A stretch of DNA of 64,000 bases from Nocardia brasiliensis (lineage in GTDB: Bacteria > Actinomycetota > Actinomycetes > Mycobacteriales > Mycobacteriaceae): positions 6,386,001 through 6,450,000 of the forward strand of contig NZ_CP046171.1 in the NCBI RefSeq assembly GCF_011801125.1, read 5' to 3'. Positions 46,939-55,484 of this stretch are shown piece after piece; position 1 is the stretch's first letter; each line of letters opens with the position of its first letter. Both the position numbers and the translations under genes were made by a program. The notes below the pieces were generated by a model. It saw only the letters and a list, made by a program, of their open reading frames with translations, searched no databases and had not been told where the DNA came from.

Positions 46939-47328
46939 GTGATCCCCATGCGTCGTTGCTGCCGTCCAGGTTGCAAGAATCCGGCCGTCGCGACGCTCAC
47001 CTATGTGTACTCGGACTCGACCGCCGTCGTCGGGCCGCTCGCCACCGTCGCCGAACCGCACTCCTGGGACCTGTGTGAAACCCACGGATCCCGCATCACC
47101 GCCCCGAAGGGCTGGGAGATGGTGCGCCACGAGGGCGGGTTCTCCTCCAGCACACCGGATGACGACGATCTGACCGCGCTCGCCGAGGCGGTGCGCGAGG
47201 CAGGCCTGCGCCGCCGCCCGCCGGAGCCGGAGCAGCGCGGCTATCGCGACTACGCGCCCCCGCCGCAGCGCACGACCCGCACCGGTCGTCGCGGCCACCT
47301 CCGGGTACTGCCCGACCCGCCGTCGTAG
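46939..47328 (+). CDS. DUF3499 family protein (Rv3258c-like)
   Basis: 129 residues from GTG 46939 (ATG 46948 gives 126); AGGAGGG lies 15 bases upstream. The N-terminal half carries a likely zinc site: RRCCRPGCKNPAVATLTYVY, then DLCETHGSRITAPKGWEMVRHE. The C-terminal half is arginine- and proline-rich and probably flexible. The family is actinobacterial and found between whiB2 and the mannose genes; no function is established. Confidence 0.85.
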   Translation: MIPMRRCCRPGCKNPAVATLTYVYSDSTAVVGPLATVAEPHSWDLCETHGSRITAPKGWEMVRHEGGFSSSTPDDDDLTALAEAVREAGLRRRPPEPEQRGYRDYAPPPQRTTRTGRRGHLRVLPDPPS

Positions 47329-47381
47329 CGCAAACCAGGACCGGGTCAAGCCGTGTCCGCGGGGGCACTAGGGTGAAGGGC

Positions 47382-48758
47382 ATGACTGTCGCCCGCACTG
47401 CCGAGTCCGTCAACGCGGTGATCAAGGCATACGACGTTCGCGGTGTGGTCGGCGAACAGATCGATGCCGAATTCGTCAGGGACATCGGTGCTTCGTTCGC
47501 CCGGCTGATGCGCGCCGAGGGCGCCGAACGCGCCGTCATCGGCCACGATATGCGCGAATCCTCCCCCGCGCTGTCCGAGGCCTTCGCCGACGGCGTGCTC
47601 GCCCAGGGACTCGACGTGGTGCACATCGGACTGGCCTCGACCGACCAGCTGTACTTCGCCTCGGGCCGGCTGGATTGCCCCGGCGCCATGTTCACCGCGA
47701 GCCACAACCCGGCGCGCTACAACGGCATCAAGATGTGCCGCGCGAAAGCCCTTCCGGTGGGCCAGGACACGGGCTTGGCCACCATCAAGGACGAGGTCGC
47801 CACGGGCGTGCCCGGCTACGACGGTCCGCGCGGCACCGAGACCAGGGTCGACCTGCTCGACGACTACGCGGCGTTCCTGCGCGGCCTGGTCGACCTCGGC
47901 GCGGTCCGCCCGCTCACCATCGCGGTGGACGCGGGCAACGGCATGGGCGGGCACACGGTGCCCGCGGTGTTCCGCACGCTGCCGCAGGTGACGATCGTGC
48001 CGCTGTACTTCGAGCTCGACGGCTCGTTCCCGAATCACGAGGCCAATCCGCTCGACCCCAAGAACCTGGTCGATCTGCAAGACCTGGTGGTCAAGTCCGG
48101 GGCCGACATCGGCCTCGCCTTCGACGGCGACGCCGACCGCTGCTTCGTAGTGGACGAGAAGGGCGACCCGGTCTCCCCCTCGGCGATCACCGCGCTGGTC
48201 GCCGAGCGCGAGCTGGCCAAGGAGCCGGGCGGGGTCATCATCCACAACCTGATCACCTCGCGCGCGGTGCCCGAGCTGGTGACCGAGCTCGGCGGCACCC
48301 CGGTGCGCACCAGGGTCGGTCACTCGTTCATCAAGCAGCAGATGGCCTCGACCGGCGCGGTGTTCGGCGGCGAACACTCGGCGCACTACTACTTCCGCGA
48401 CTTCTGGGGCGCGGACTCTGGCATGCTCGCCGCGCTGCATGTGCTCGCCGCGCTCGGCGAGCGGCAGCGGCCGGTCTCCGAACTCATGGCGGCCTACGAA
48501 ACCTACGCCGCCTCCGGCGAGATCAATTCCACCGTGGCCGACGCGCAGGAGCGGACCCTGGCCGTGGTGACGGCGTTCGAGAGCCGGACCATCGCGGTGG
48601 ACCGGCTCGACGGCGTCACCGTGCAGCTCGCCGACGACGCCTGGTTCAATCTGCGCGCCTCCAACACCGAGCCGCTGCTTCGACTCAACGTCGAGGCCAG
48701 ATCGCCGGAAGAAGTAGACGCACTCGTAACAGAGATTCTGCGCATCGTCCGGTCCTGA
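47382..48758 (+). CDS. Phosphomannomutase/phosphoglucomutase
   Basis: 458 residues from ATG 47382 (GTG 47373 possible). Interconverts mannose 6-phosphate and mannose 1-phosphate for GDP-mannose supply. The phosphoserine loop is FTASHNPARYNG (S107), the metal loop DGDADRC near 252, the sugar-binding GEHSAHYYF near 332, and the phosphate-binding RASNTEPLLRLN near the end. Followed by a TobH-like gene and manA, matching the Rv3257c-Rv3255c mannose cluster (PmmA). Confidence 0.93.
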   Translation: MTVARTAESVNAVIKAYDVRGVVGEQIDAEFVRDIGASFARLMRAEGAERAVIGHDMRESSPALSEAFADGVLAQGLDVVHIGLASTDQLYFASGRLDCPGAMFTASHNPARYNGIKMCRAKALPVGQDTGLATIKDEVATGVPGYDGPRGTETRVDLLDDYAAFLRGLVDLGAVRPLTIAVDAGNGMGGHTVPAVFRTLPQVTIVPLYFELDGSFPNHEANPLDPKNLVDLQDLVVKSGADIGLAFDGDADRCFVVDEKGDPVSPSAITALVAERELAKEPGGVIIHNLITSRAVPELVTELGGTPVRTRVGHSFIKQQMASTGAVFGGEHSAHYYFRDFWGADSGMLAALHVLAALGERQRPVSELMAAYETYAASGEINSTVADAQERTLAVVTAFESRTIAVDRLDGVTVQLADDAWFNLRASNTEPLLRLNVEARSPEEVDALVTEILRIVRS

Positions 48759-48895
48759 CTGGAATAGTGGAATCAGGGCGGATGAAATCACAAGCTCAGG
48801 ATTCGGCGCTCGGTCCAGTGGTCGGGCGAGCCGACCGCGCGACCCGAGGCCGGGAACCCGAGCACCTTCGGCCTTCGGCTGGAATAGTGGAATCA
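48759..48895 (+). repeat. Exact 17-base direct repeats in the pmm-tobH spacer
   Basis: CTGGAATAGTGGAATCA occurs at 48759-48775 and again at 48879-48895, exactly 120 bases apart, and a related tgaaatcac...caggattcg motif lies between (48782-48804) and after (48888-48911). The spacing is a multiple of three and the frame stays open through both copies. Confidence 0.7.
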
Positions 48896-49000
48896 CAGGC
48901 CCTGGATTCGCCCGACCCGGGCCCGGCGTGGCAGCTGACCCGGGCGGGAGCAAGGGCGGAAACGACTCAGCGCGATGAGGGGAGGTGGGACGCCCGATGA
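48782..49000 (+). CDS. Possible small protein between pmm and tobH-like genes
   Basis: A 72-residue open frame from ATG 48782. Its TGA overlaps the ATG of the downstream SIS gene (ATGA), which is typical of coupled genes, and its product is arginine- and alanine-rich with a partly repeated SQAQDS/SQALDS segment. The ribosome site is weak, the composition is like random high-GC sequence, and no family is recognised. It may be only spacer. Confidence 0.25.
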   Translation: MKSQAQDSALGPVVGRADRATRGREPEHLRPSAGIVESQALDSPDPGPAWQLTRAGARAETTQRDEGRWDAR

Positions 49001-50199
49001 TCGCTGGAACACCGGTGCTCGACCTCGACGATGCCGCTTCACTCGAGGCAGCCGATACCGCGGGCGCCCTGCGTTCGGCGGCCTCCGGCGGTGCTCAGGT
49101 CCGAGCCACGGCCGCTGCCGTCGGCGAGGACGCTCTGGCCCGCCTCGCCGGTCTGCGACCACGCAGCGTGGTCCTCGTCTCCGGCGCGGGCCGGGCCGCG
49201 CGGGCCGCGAGCCTGCTGGTCGCCGCGCTCGGTGAGCGCGCGGGGCTACCCCTGGTGCCCGTCGCCGCGTTGCCGCCCTGGGTCGGCCCGCTCGATGTCG
49301 TCCTCGTCGCCGGTGACGACGCCGGCGATCCCCGCCTGACCGATGCCGTGGATCGCGCGCTGCGCCGCGGCGCCGAGGTGGTCGTCGCGACCCCGATCGA
49401 GGGCCCGATGCGCGCCGTCGCGGCGGGCCGGGCCGCGGTGCTCGCGCCGCGGGTGCCGGTGCTCGACCACAACCGGCTGCTGCGCTTCGTCGCGGCAGGC
49501 ATCGCCGTGCTGCAGATCGTCGACCCCGGCCGCAGCGCGACGGTCGTGCCCGACCTGACCGCGCTCGCCGACATCCTCGACGCGGAGGCGCTGCGCGGCG
49601 GTCCCGCCAACGAGGTCTTCCGCAATCCGGCCAAGACCCTCGCCGCCCGCATGCATCAGCGCGGCGTGGTGCTGGCCGGCGACTCCCCCGCCGCCGCCCG
49701 GCTGGCCGAGCACGGCGCCGAGGTGCTGCTGCAGTCGGTGGGCCGGGTCGCCGCCGCGGTGGATCTGGCCGAGGCCGTCGCCGCCAGGGCCCGAATGACC
49801 GAGACCGCGGGCGCCTCCGCGCCCGGCTACGATCCGCTGTTCCACGACGAGGAACTCGACGGACCGGTGCAGGTGGAGCGCATGCGGGTGTTCGTGCTCA
49901 GCACCGACGCCGACCAATCGGCCGCCCGGCGGCGCATCGCGGTGTTCGGCGGTTCCGAGGCAGGCCTGGTCGACGCCGATCTGGTGAACGCCGATGTCGA
50001 CCTGCTGCACACCGGTCTCACCGACCCGTCGGTGCCGGCCCCGCCGCGCACCGAGGAACCCGCCGCGGGCGCGGGCGGCGAGGTGGAACAACTCGCCGTG
50101 CTCGCGCTACGCCTGGAAATGGCCGCCGCATACCTACGGTTGATCGGAACTCGCGGCACCGCGACCGAGAGCCAAGGGCAGTTCGGGGGCAACTACTAG
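48997..50199 (+). CDS. SIS-domain / TobH-like protein (Rv3256c-like)
   Basis: 400 residues from ATG 48997 (GTG 48985 possible; GAGGGGAGG upstream). A sugar-isomerase-like Rossmann fold is suggested by RSVVLVSGAGRAARAASLLVAAL, VDVVLVAGDD-type strand LDVVLVAGDDAGDPRLTDAVDRAL, and a second half beginning GVVLAGDSPAAARLAEHGAEVLL. It resembles the bifunctional phosphoglucose/phosphomannose isomerase fold, but I cannot see a full active site. Between phosphomannomutase and manA, with a one-base overlap to manA, so a role in mannose phosphate metabolism is likely. Confidence 0.8.
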   Translation: MIAGTPVLDLDDAASLEAADTAGALRSAASGGAQVRATAAAVGEDALARLAGLRPRSVVLVSGAGRAARAASLLVAALGERAGLPLVPVAALPPWVGPLDVVLVAGDDAGDPRLTDAVDRALRRGAEVVVATPIEGPMRAVAAGRAAVLAPRVPVLDHNRLLRFVAAGIAVLQIVDPGRSATVVPDLTALADILDAEALRGGPANEVFRNPAKTLAARMHQRGVVLAGDSPAAARLAEHGAEVLLQSVGRVAAAVDLAEAVAARARMTETAGASAPGYDPLFHDEELDGPVQVERMRVFVLSTDADQSAARRRIAVFGGSEAGLVDADLVNADVDLLHTGLTDPSVPAPPRTEEPAAGAGGEVEQLAVLALRLEMAAAYLRLIGTRGTATESQGQFGGNY

Positions 50200-51467
50200 T
50201 GCACGAACTCGTTGGTGCGCTGCGCTCGTACGCCTGGGGCTCGCGCACCGCGCTCGCTCAGTTGTGCGGCCGACCGGTACCGTCCGCCCACCCCGAAGCC
50301 GAACTGTGGTTCGGCGCGCATCCCGCGGACCCCGCGCACGTCGTGGTCGCGGACCGCACCACATCGCTGCTGGACTTCGTCGCGGCCGACCCGACCCGCG
50401 AACTCGGCCCCGCCGCCGCAGAATTCGGCGGCAAGCTGCCGTTCCTGCTCAAGATCCTGGCCGCCGAGGAGCCGCTGTCGCTGCAGGCGCATCCGAGCGC
50501 CGCGCAGGCGCGCGCCGGCTTCGAGCGGGAGAACCGGACCAACGTGCCGTTGGATTCGCCGATGCGCAACTACCGCGACGACAACCACAAGCCCGAACTG
50601 GTGGTCGCGCTGGACCGGTTCGAGGCGCTGGCCGGTTTCCGTGACCCGCACCGCACCGTGCGGCTGCTGCGCGCTCTCGACGTGGAAGGCCTGGCCTCCT
50701 ATGCGAACCTGCTTGCCGCGCAACCGGACTCGGACGGGCTGCGCACGCTGTTCACCACCTGGATCACGCTGCCGCAGCCGGTGCTGGCCACGCTGCTGCC
50801 CGCGGTGCTGGACGGCTGTGTGCGCTACCTTTCCGGAAAGGGCAAGCGCGAGTTCACCGCCGAGGCGCGCACCGCTCTGGAACTCGCCGAGGCCTATCCC
50901 GGTGATGCCGGTGTGCTCGCGGCCCTGCTGCTGAACCGGCTGACCCTGGAGCCGGGCCAGGGCCTGTTCCTCGCCGCCGGCAACCTGCACGCCTACCTGC
51001 GCGGGCTCGGCGTCGAGATCATGGCCAACTCCGACAACGTGTTGCGCGGCGGCCTCACCCCCAAGCATGTCGACGTGCCGGAACTGTTGCGGGTGCTGGA
51101 CTTCGAGCCGATCGACCTGCCGGTCGTGCTGCCCGAACCGGCCGGCGACGGCTCGGTGCGCTACCCCACGCCCGCCCCGGAATTCGCGCTGCGGCGCTTC
51201 GACCTGGTCGCCGGTTCCGGTCAGGTCCCGCTGACCGAGGCGGGCCCCGGCATCGTGCTGTGCACCGCCGGTTCGGTCCGCTTGCTGCAGGGCACAACGG
51301 AATTGGCGCTACAGCGCGGCGCGGCGGCGTGGATCTCGGCCACCGACACCGACATTCGCGCCCAGGCGCCCGAAGGTGACGCGCAGCTTTTCTGCGCGTG
51401 CGTCGGCAGCGCAGGCGCCGCGGGCCTACCCGCCACGCTGAGCGGGCACGACCAGCACCGCGGCTGA
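50199..51467 (+). CDS. manA: Mannose-6-phosphate isomerase, class I
   Basis: 422 residues from GTG 50199, which overlaps the upstream TAG by one base. Converts fructose 6-phosphate to mannose 6-phosphate. The type I zinc-site motifs are present: PFLLKILAAEEPLSLQAHPSAAQA (Gln and His ligands), NYRDDNHKPELVVAL (His and Glu), and LAAGNLHAYLRGLGVEIMANSDNVLRGGLTPKHVD with a further His. Together with the phosphomannomutase and the distal manB it feeds GDP-mannose for lipoarabinomannan and glycoproteins. Confidence 0.94.
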   Translation: MHELVGALRSYAWGSRTALAQLCGRPVPSAHPEAELWFGAHPADPAHVVVADRTTSLLDFVAADPTRELGPAAAEFGGKLPFLLKILAAEEPLSLQAHPSAAQARAGFERENRTNVPLDSPMRNYRDDNHKPELVVALDRFEALAGFRDPHRTVRLLRALDVEGLASYANLLAAQPDSDGLRTLFTTWITLPQPVLATLLPAVLDGCVRYLSGKGKREFTAEARTALELAEAYPGDAGVLAALLLNRLTLEPGQGLFLAAGNLHAYLRGLGVEIMANSDNVLRGGLTPKHVDVPELLRVLDFEPIDLPVVLPEPAGDGSVRYPTPAPEFALRRFDLVAGSGQVPLTEAGPGIVLCTAGSVRLLQGTTELALQRGAAAWISATDTDIRAQAPEGDAQLFCACVGSAGAAGLPATLSGHDQHRG

Positions 51468-51535
51468 TCGCCGCCGACGGCGACGACACGCTAAGTTAGC
51501 CGGGATCGAGCAATTCGAGAAAGGGCGTCCAGGGC

Positions 51536-52459
51536 ATGTCGGCTGGTGGTGGCAAGAAGGCGATCCTCGCCGCATTGACGGCGAACGCGGGTATCGCCGT
51601 CGCGAAGTTCATCGGTGCGGCGATCACCGGTTCGGCGTCGATGCTCGCCGAGGCGGTGCACTCGGTGGCCGACACGTCCAACCAGGGGCTGCTGCTGCTC
51701 GGCCAGCGACGTGCCGAGAAGGACGCCGACGAGCTGCATCCGTTCGGCTACGGACGCAGCCGCTACTTCTACTCGTTCATCGTGGCGCTGGTGCTGTTCA
51801 CCCTCGGCTCCATCTATGCCGTCTACGAGGGCATCCACAAGATCCAGCATCCGGAGGAACTCAGCTCACCGATCGTCGCGATCGCCATCCTGCTGATCGC
51901 CATCGGCCTGGAGTCCTACAGCTTCACCACCGCGATCCGAGAGTCCAAGCCGCTCAAGGGCAATACGAGCTGGTGGCGATTCATCCGCACCTCGCGCAGC
52001 CCGGAACTGCCGGTGGTACTGCTCGAGGACACCGGCGCCCTGGTCGGCCTGGTGTTCGCCTTCATCGGCGTCGGCCTGACCATGGCCACCGGCGACCCCG
52101 TCTGGGACGGCATCGGCACGCTGGCCATCGGCCTGCTGCTCGGGGTCATCGCCGTCATCCTCATCATCGAGATGCAGAGCCTGCTCATCGGCGAGGGGGC
52201 CACGCCGGAGGAGGACCGGCTGATCCGCGAAAACCTGATCGACGGCACCCGGATCGACCGCGTGATCCACCTCAAGTCCCAATACCTCGGCCCCGAAGAG
52301 CTTTTGGTCGCCGCAAAGGTCGGCGCCGCGCCCGGCCTCGACGTCGCCCAGCTCGCCGCGGCCATCGACGACGCGGAGGCCAGGGTCCGCGCCGCGGTCC
52401 CGGCCGCCCGCGTCATCTACCTCGAACCGGACCTCTACCGCAGCGAATCGACCGTCTAG
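51536..52459 (+). CDS. Cation diffusion facilitator family transporter
   Basis: 307 residues. Six membrane segments in the usual cation diffusion facilitator layout; metal-site residues in segment 2 are visible in SMLAEAVHSVADTSNQ and in segment 5 in LLEDTGALVGLVFAF. The C-terminal cytoplasmic domain is ferredoxin-like (VIHLKSQYLGPEELLVAAKV). It exports divalent metal (Zn, Mn, Fe or Co) by proton exchange; the metal is not readable. An HPFGYGRSRYFYSFIVAL loop follows segment 2. It follows manA without an obvious link. Confidence 0.9.
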   Translation: MSAGGGKKAILAALTANAGIAVAKFIGAAITGSASMLAEAVHSVADTSNQGLLLLGQRRAEKDADELHPFGYGRSRYFYSFIVALVLFTLGSIYAVYEGIHKIQHPEELSSPIVAIAILLIAIGLESYSFTTAIRESKPLKGNTSWWRFIRTSRSPELPVVLLEDTGALVGLVFAFIGVGLTMATGDPVWDGIGTLAIGLLLGVIAVILIIEMQSLLIGEGATPEEDRLIRENLIDGTRIDRVIHLKSQYLGPEELLVAAKVGAAPGLDVAQLAAAIDDAEARVRAAVPAARVIYLEPDLYRSESTV

Positions 52460-52475
52460 GCACCGACCACGCCGG

Positions 52476-53927
52476 TCAGGCGCGCACCAGCTCCAGCGGG
52501 TCGGTGGTGATGCCGAAACGCTGCCGCAGCACGTGACGGGCGGCGTGCACACCGGACATGCCGTGCACGCCGGGGCCGGGCGGGGTCGAGCCGGAACACA
52601 GGTAGACCCCGGGCAGCGGTGTCGCGTAAGGGTTCCAGCGCGCGGTGGGACGAAAGGCGAACTGGCGCAGGGTCATCGCACCCGCCGAGATGTCACCCCC
52701 GACGTAATTGGCATTGTGCAACGGCATTTCGGCCGCCGTGTATACATGCTTTGCCAGAATCAGCTCGCGGAAGCCGGGCGCGAACCGCTCGACCTGCGCG
52801 ATCACGGCCTCGCTGACGTCACGGGTCGAGCCGTTCGGCACGTGCGCGTAGGTGTAGAAGGTGTGCTGCCCGGCGGGGGCGCGGGACGGATCGACCACGC
52901 CGGGCTGGATGGACAGCACGTAGGGCCGAGCCGCGTGCTGCCCCGCGGCGACGGCGCGTTCGGCGGCCATCGCCTCGGACCTGGTACCGATCAGATGCGC
53001 GGTGCCGGCCTGTGCCATCCCCTCCGCCTGCCAGGGCACCGGCCCGGCGAGCGCGAAATCGACCTTGCAGGCGGCGCCACCGTAGCGGAAATTGCCCAAC
53101 CGCTCGACATAACGGTCCGGCAGCCGATGGCGCGCGAGCCGAACCAGTTCCGCGGGCGCGAGATCCAGCACCACCGCGCGGGCGGAGTCGAACTCGCCGA
53201 GCGCATCGATCCTGGTCTTCGTGTGCACCCGGCCACCGAGCCGTTCCAGTTCGGCGACGAGCGCGTCCGCGATGGCCTGACTGCCGCCGCGCGGGATGGC
53301 CCAGCCACCGGCGTGCGCCAGCGTGCCGAGCATGAGCCCGGCGCCGGCGGCGGGAATCGCGCGCGGCGGCGTGATCGCGTGGGTGGCGACACCGGTCAGC
53401 AGCGCTGCGGCGGTGTCGCCGTGAAACCTGGTGTTCCACAACGGAGTTCCCTGCTCGAGGGTGCGCAACCCGAAGCGCAGCGCGGTCGCCAGGTCTTTCG
53501 GCGGCCTGCGCAGGTCCGACATCGCCAGGTCCACGACGGATTCCCAGTGCGCGACCAGCGGCCCGAACAGCCTGCGCCACGTCGCGCCGTCGCGGCCGAG
53601 ACCCGCTGCGGTGCGGTCGAGATCGCGCCACGCGATGCCCGCCGTGCCGCCGTCCATGGGATGGGCGTAGGACGCCTCCGGGATGAGCAGCTCGACGCCG
53701 TGCGCCGCGAGGTCGAAGGCGCGAAAGAACGGTGACGCCAACGCCATCGGATGCGCGCCCGCACAGATGTCGTGCCGGAAATCCGGCAGCGTGAGCTCGG
53801 CCGTGCGCGATCCGCCGCCCGCGGTGTCCTCCGCCTCGTACACCTCCACCGCGAGTCCGGCTTTCGCCAGGATCACCGCGGCGGCGAGTCCGTTCGGTCC
53901 GGAGCCGACCACCACAACATCAGGCAT
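52476..53927 (-). CDS. FAD-dependent phytoene-dehydrogenase-like oxidoreductase
   Basis: 483 residues. N-terminal dinucleotide fold VVVVGSGPNGLAAAVILAKAGLAVEVYEAEDTAGGG, and a C-terminal FAD signature LPGVYLCSGSTPPGPGVHGMSGVHAARHVL. The overall layout is that of the CrtI/NAD(P)-binding protein family, whose members desaturate or isomerise carotenoids and other lipids. No phytoene synthase or carotenoid gene is adjacent, so the substrate is unknown. Nearly convergent with the transporter (17 bases between stops). Confidence 0.85.
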   Translation of the reverse strand: MPDVVVVGSGPNGLAAAVILAKAGLAVEVYEAEDTAGGGSRTAELTLPDFRHDICAGAHPMALASPFFRAFDLAAHGVELLIPEASYAHPMDGGTAGIAWRDLDRTAAGLGRDGATWRRLFGPLVAHWESVVDLAMSDLRRPPKDLATALRFGLRTLEQGTPLWNTRFHGDTAAALLTGVATHAITPPRAIPAAGAGLMLGTLAHAGGWAIPRGGSQAIADALVAELERLGGRVHTKTRIDALGEFDSARAVVLDLAPAELVRLARHRLPDRYVERLGNFRYGGAACKVDFALAGPVPWQAEGMAQAGTAHLIGTRSEAMAAERAVAAGQHAARPYVLSIQPGVVDPSRAPAGQHTFYTYAHVPNGSTRDVSEAVIAQVERFAPGFRELILAKHVYTAAEMPLHNANYVGGDISAGAMTLRQFAFRPTARWNPYATPLPGVYLCSGSTPPGPGVHGMSGVHAARHVLRQRFGITTDPLELVRA

Positions 53928-54008
53928 GCCCCCACGCTACCGGCCCGGGAATCGGGCGCACGGAATCGTGTTCGCGCACACGCGCCGAGACGCGGGTGGT
54001 CGGGCGGA

Positions 54009-54599
54009 TCAGGCGGGAGCGGCACCCACCGCGGCCAGCCATTCGGCGACCAGGATGGACAGCCGCCGCTCGCGCAGCTCAGGGCGCAGCCGCCCGCCGC
54101 GCTCCAGGGTCGCCAACCCGTGCAGCGCGCTCCAGGCCACCTCGGTACGGGCGCCGAGCTCCGCATCCTCGACGAACGGACGGAACATCGCCTCCAGTTC
54201 GGCGAAGCCGTCCTTGAGCGGCTGCGGGGCGTCCAGGCCGAAGACCAGATCGATGGCCATCGAGAACATCGCGTCGTAGCGGGCCGGGTTGGCGGCCGCG
54301 AAGTCCAGGTACGCGCGGGCCACCCTGGCCATCGCGTCGGCGGGTCCGGTGGCCGCGCCGTGCGCCCGGCGCAACGCGATCGTGAGATCGACCATGCCCT
54401 GCTCGGCGACCGCGGCCACGATCGCCGATTTGCCCGCGAAGTGGCTGTACAGCACGGGCTGGCTGTATTCGATGCGCTCGGCGAGCTTGCGCACCGTCAC
54501 CGCTTCCCAGCCTTTGGCTTCGGCCAGCTCGCGCGCGGTGTCGATGATCCGCTGATGGCGTTCGGCTCGTTCCCGTTCCTTGCGCGTCTGGGTGCTCAT
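54009..54599 (-). CDS. TetR-family transcriptional regulator
   Basis: 196 residues. Helix-turn-helix at about residues 12-58 (RHQRIIDTARELAEAKGWEAVTVRKLAERIEYSQPVLYSHFAGKSAIVAAV). The C-terminal part matches the WHG/TetR_C group (YLDFAAANPARYDAMFSM). Divergent from the DUF4267 gene, with two identical-form palindromes CTAGC-n3-GCTAG in the 100 bases between, so it very likely represses itself and the neighbouring gene. Confidence 0.9.
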   Translation of the reverse strand: MSTQTRKERERAERHQRIIDTARELAEAKGWEAVTVRKLAERIEYSQPVLYSHFAGKSAIVAAVAEQGMVDLTIALRRAHGAATGPADAMARVARAYLDFAAANPARYDAMFSMAIDLVFGLDAPQPLKDGFAELEAMFRPFVEDAELGARTEVAWSALHGLATLERGGRLRPELRERRLSILVAEWLAAVGAAPA

Positions 54600-54608
54600 G
54601 CCGAAATC

Positions 54609-54672
54609 CTAGCAGTGCTAGACAAGTGGGATCGCGATAGGTTATCGTCGCTACACAATCTAGCGCCGCTAG
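54609..54672. promoter_or_regulatory. Paired TetR operators CTAGC-n3-GCTAG
   Basis: CTAGC-agt-GCTAG (54609-54621) and CTAGC-gcc-GCTAG (54660-54672) are the same palindrome, 51 bases apart, one near each start of the divergent tetR and DUF4267 genes. Different centres and identical arms point to selection for binding. Confidence 0.8.
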
Positions 54673-54700
54673 AATCCGCAGCACCGAGGAGCTACCCGCC

Positions 54701-55150
54701 ATGACCATCTCCCGCATCGCCACCGCCCTGTCCATCGCCGGCGCCGCCTTCATCCTCTACATCGGGATCAGCTACCTGTTCACCCCGGACACCATCGCGC
54801 CCGGTTTCGGCCTGCCCGCCTGGCCCGAGGGTGACGCGGCCGCGTTCATGAACCTGAAAGGCGTGCGCGACACCGTCTTCGGCGTGCTGATTCTGGTGCT
54901 GCTCGCCATGAAGCAGCGCTATGCCCTCGGCATCGTCACGCTGGTGGTCGCCCTGGTCCCGCTCGGCGACATGCTCACCGTGCTCAGCTGGAGCGGTTCG
55001 ACCGCCGCGGCGTTCGGCATCCACGGCCTCACCGCCGCCCTCGTCGCCGCAACCGGCGCGCTGCTGATTCGGGAACACCGGACGGCCGCCCGCCCGGCCC
55101 CGAGCGCGTCCCGGCCCGCGCCTGATCCGGAGCGCGCCGCGGTGCGATGA
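54701..55150 (+). CDS. DUF4267 family membrane protein
   Basis: 149 residues from ATG 54701, with GAGGAGC upstream. Four hydrophobic segments (about 6-26, 60-78, 84-100 and 105-122), then a proline/alanine-rich C-terminal tail. The motif FMNLKGVRDTVFGVLIL is typical of DUF4267, small membrane proteins often linked to a TetR regulator. Function unknown. Control by the divergent TetR is strongly suggested by the operators. Confidence 0.85.
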   Translation: MTISRIATALSIAGAAFILYIGISYLFTPDTIAPGFGLPAWPEGDAAAFMNLKGVRDTVFGVLILVLLAMKQRYALGIVTLVVALVPLGDMLTVLSWSGSTAAAFGIHGLTAALVAATGALLIREHRTAARPAPSASRPAPDPERAAVR

Positions 55151-55206
55151 ATTCCGCGCGGCCGCACCGTCATACCCCTGAACACCCCGCGAGCTCAGGA
55201 GAGACC

Positions 55207-55422
55207 ATGGCAACCAAGCCGCACGGCCCCGCGTCCTACTTCCCCTCGATCGAGGCCAAGTACGGCCGCACCATCGACGAGTGGCTCGGCGCCATCCGCG
55301 ACTCGGACATCACCGCGCACAAGGCGTTGGTCGAATGGTTGAAGACCGAACACGCGATGGGGCACGGCCACGCCACCGCGCTCGCCCAGTACCACCTCAA
55401 CCCCGCCAAGTGGGCCTCCTGA
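55207..55422 (+). CDS. DUF4287 family protein
   Basis: 71 residues from ATG 55207, with CTCAGGAGAG upstream. It reads MATKPHGPASYFPSIEAKYG, then the family core IDEWLGAIRDSDITAHKALVEWLKTEHAMGHGHATALAQYHLNP, which is the whole DUF4287 domain. The function is unknown; in other bacteria the domain is often fused to a DUF5655 domain. Begins 57 bases after the DUF4267 gene, so it may be part of that TetR-controlled unit. A strong terminator follows. Confidence 0.85.
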   Translation: MATKPHGPASYFPSIEAKYGRTIDEWLGAIRDSDITAHKALVEWLKTEHAMGHGHATALAQYHLNPAKWAS

Positions 55423-55436
55423 CCCCACCCCGAACG

Positions 55437-55471
55437 CGCGAAGGGCCCGCAGATCCTGCGGGCCCTTCGCG
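55437..55471. terminator. Bidirectional terminator
   Basis: CGCGAAGGGCCCGCAG (55437-55452) and CTGCGGGCCCTTCGCG (55456-55471) form a perfect 16-base stem with a three-base loop, followed by TTTC, between convergent DUF4287 and dctA. Confidence 0.88.
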
Positions 55472-55484
55472 TTTCACAGTGCAG

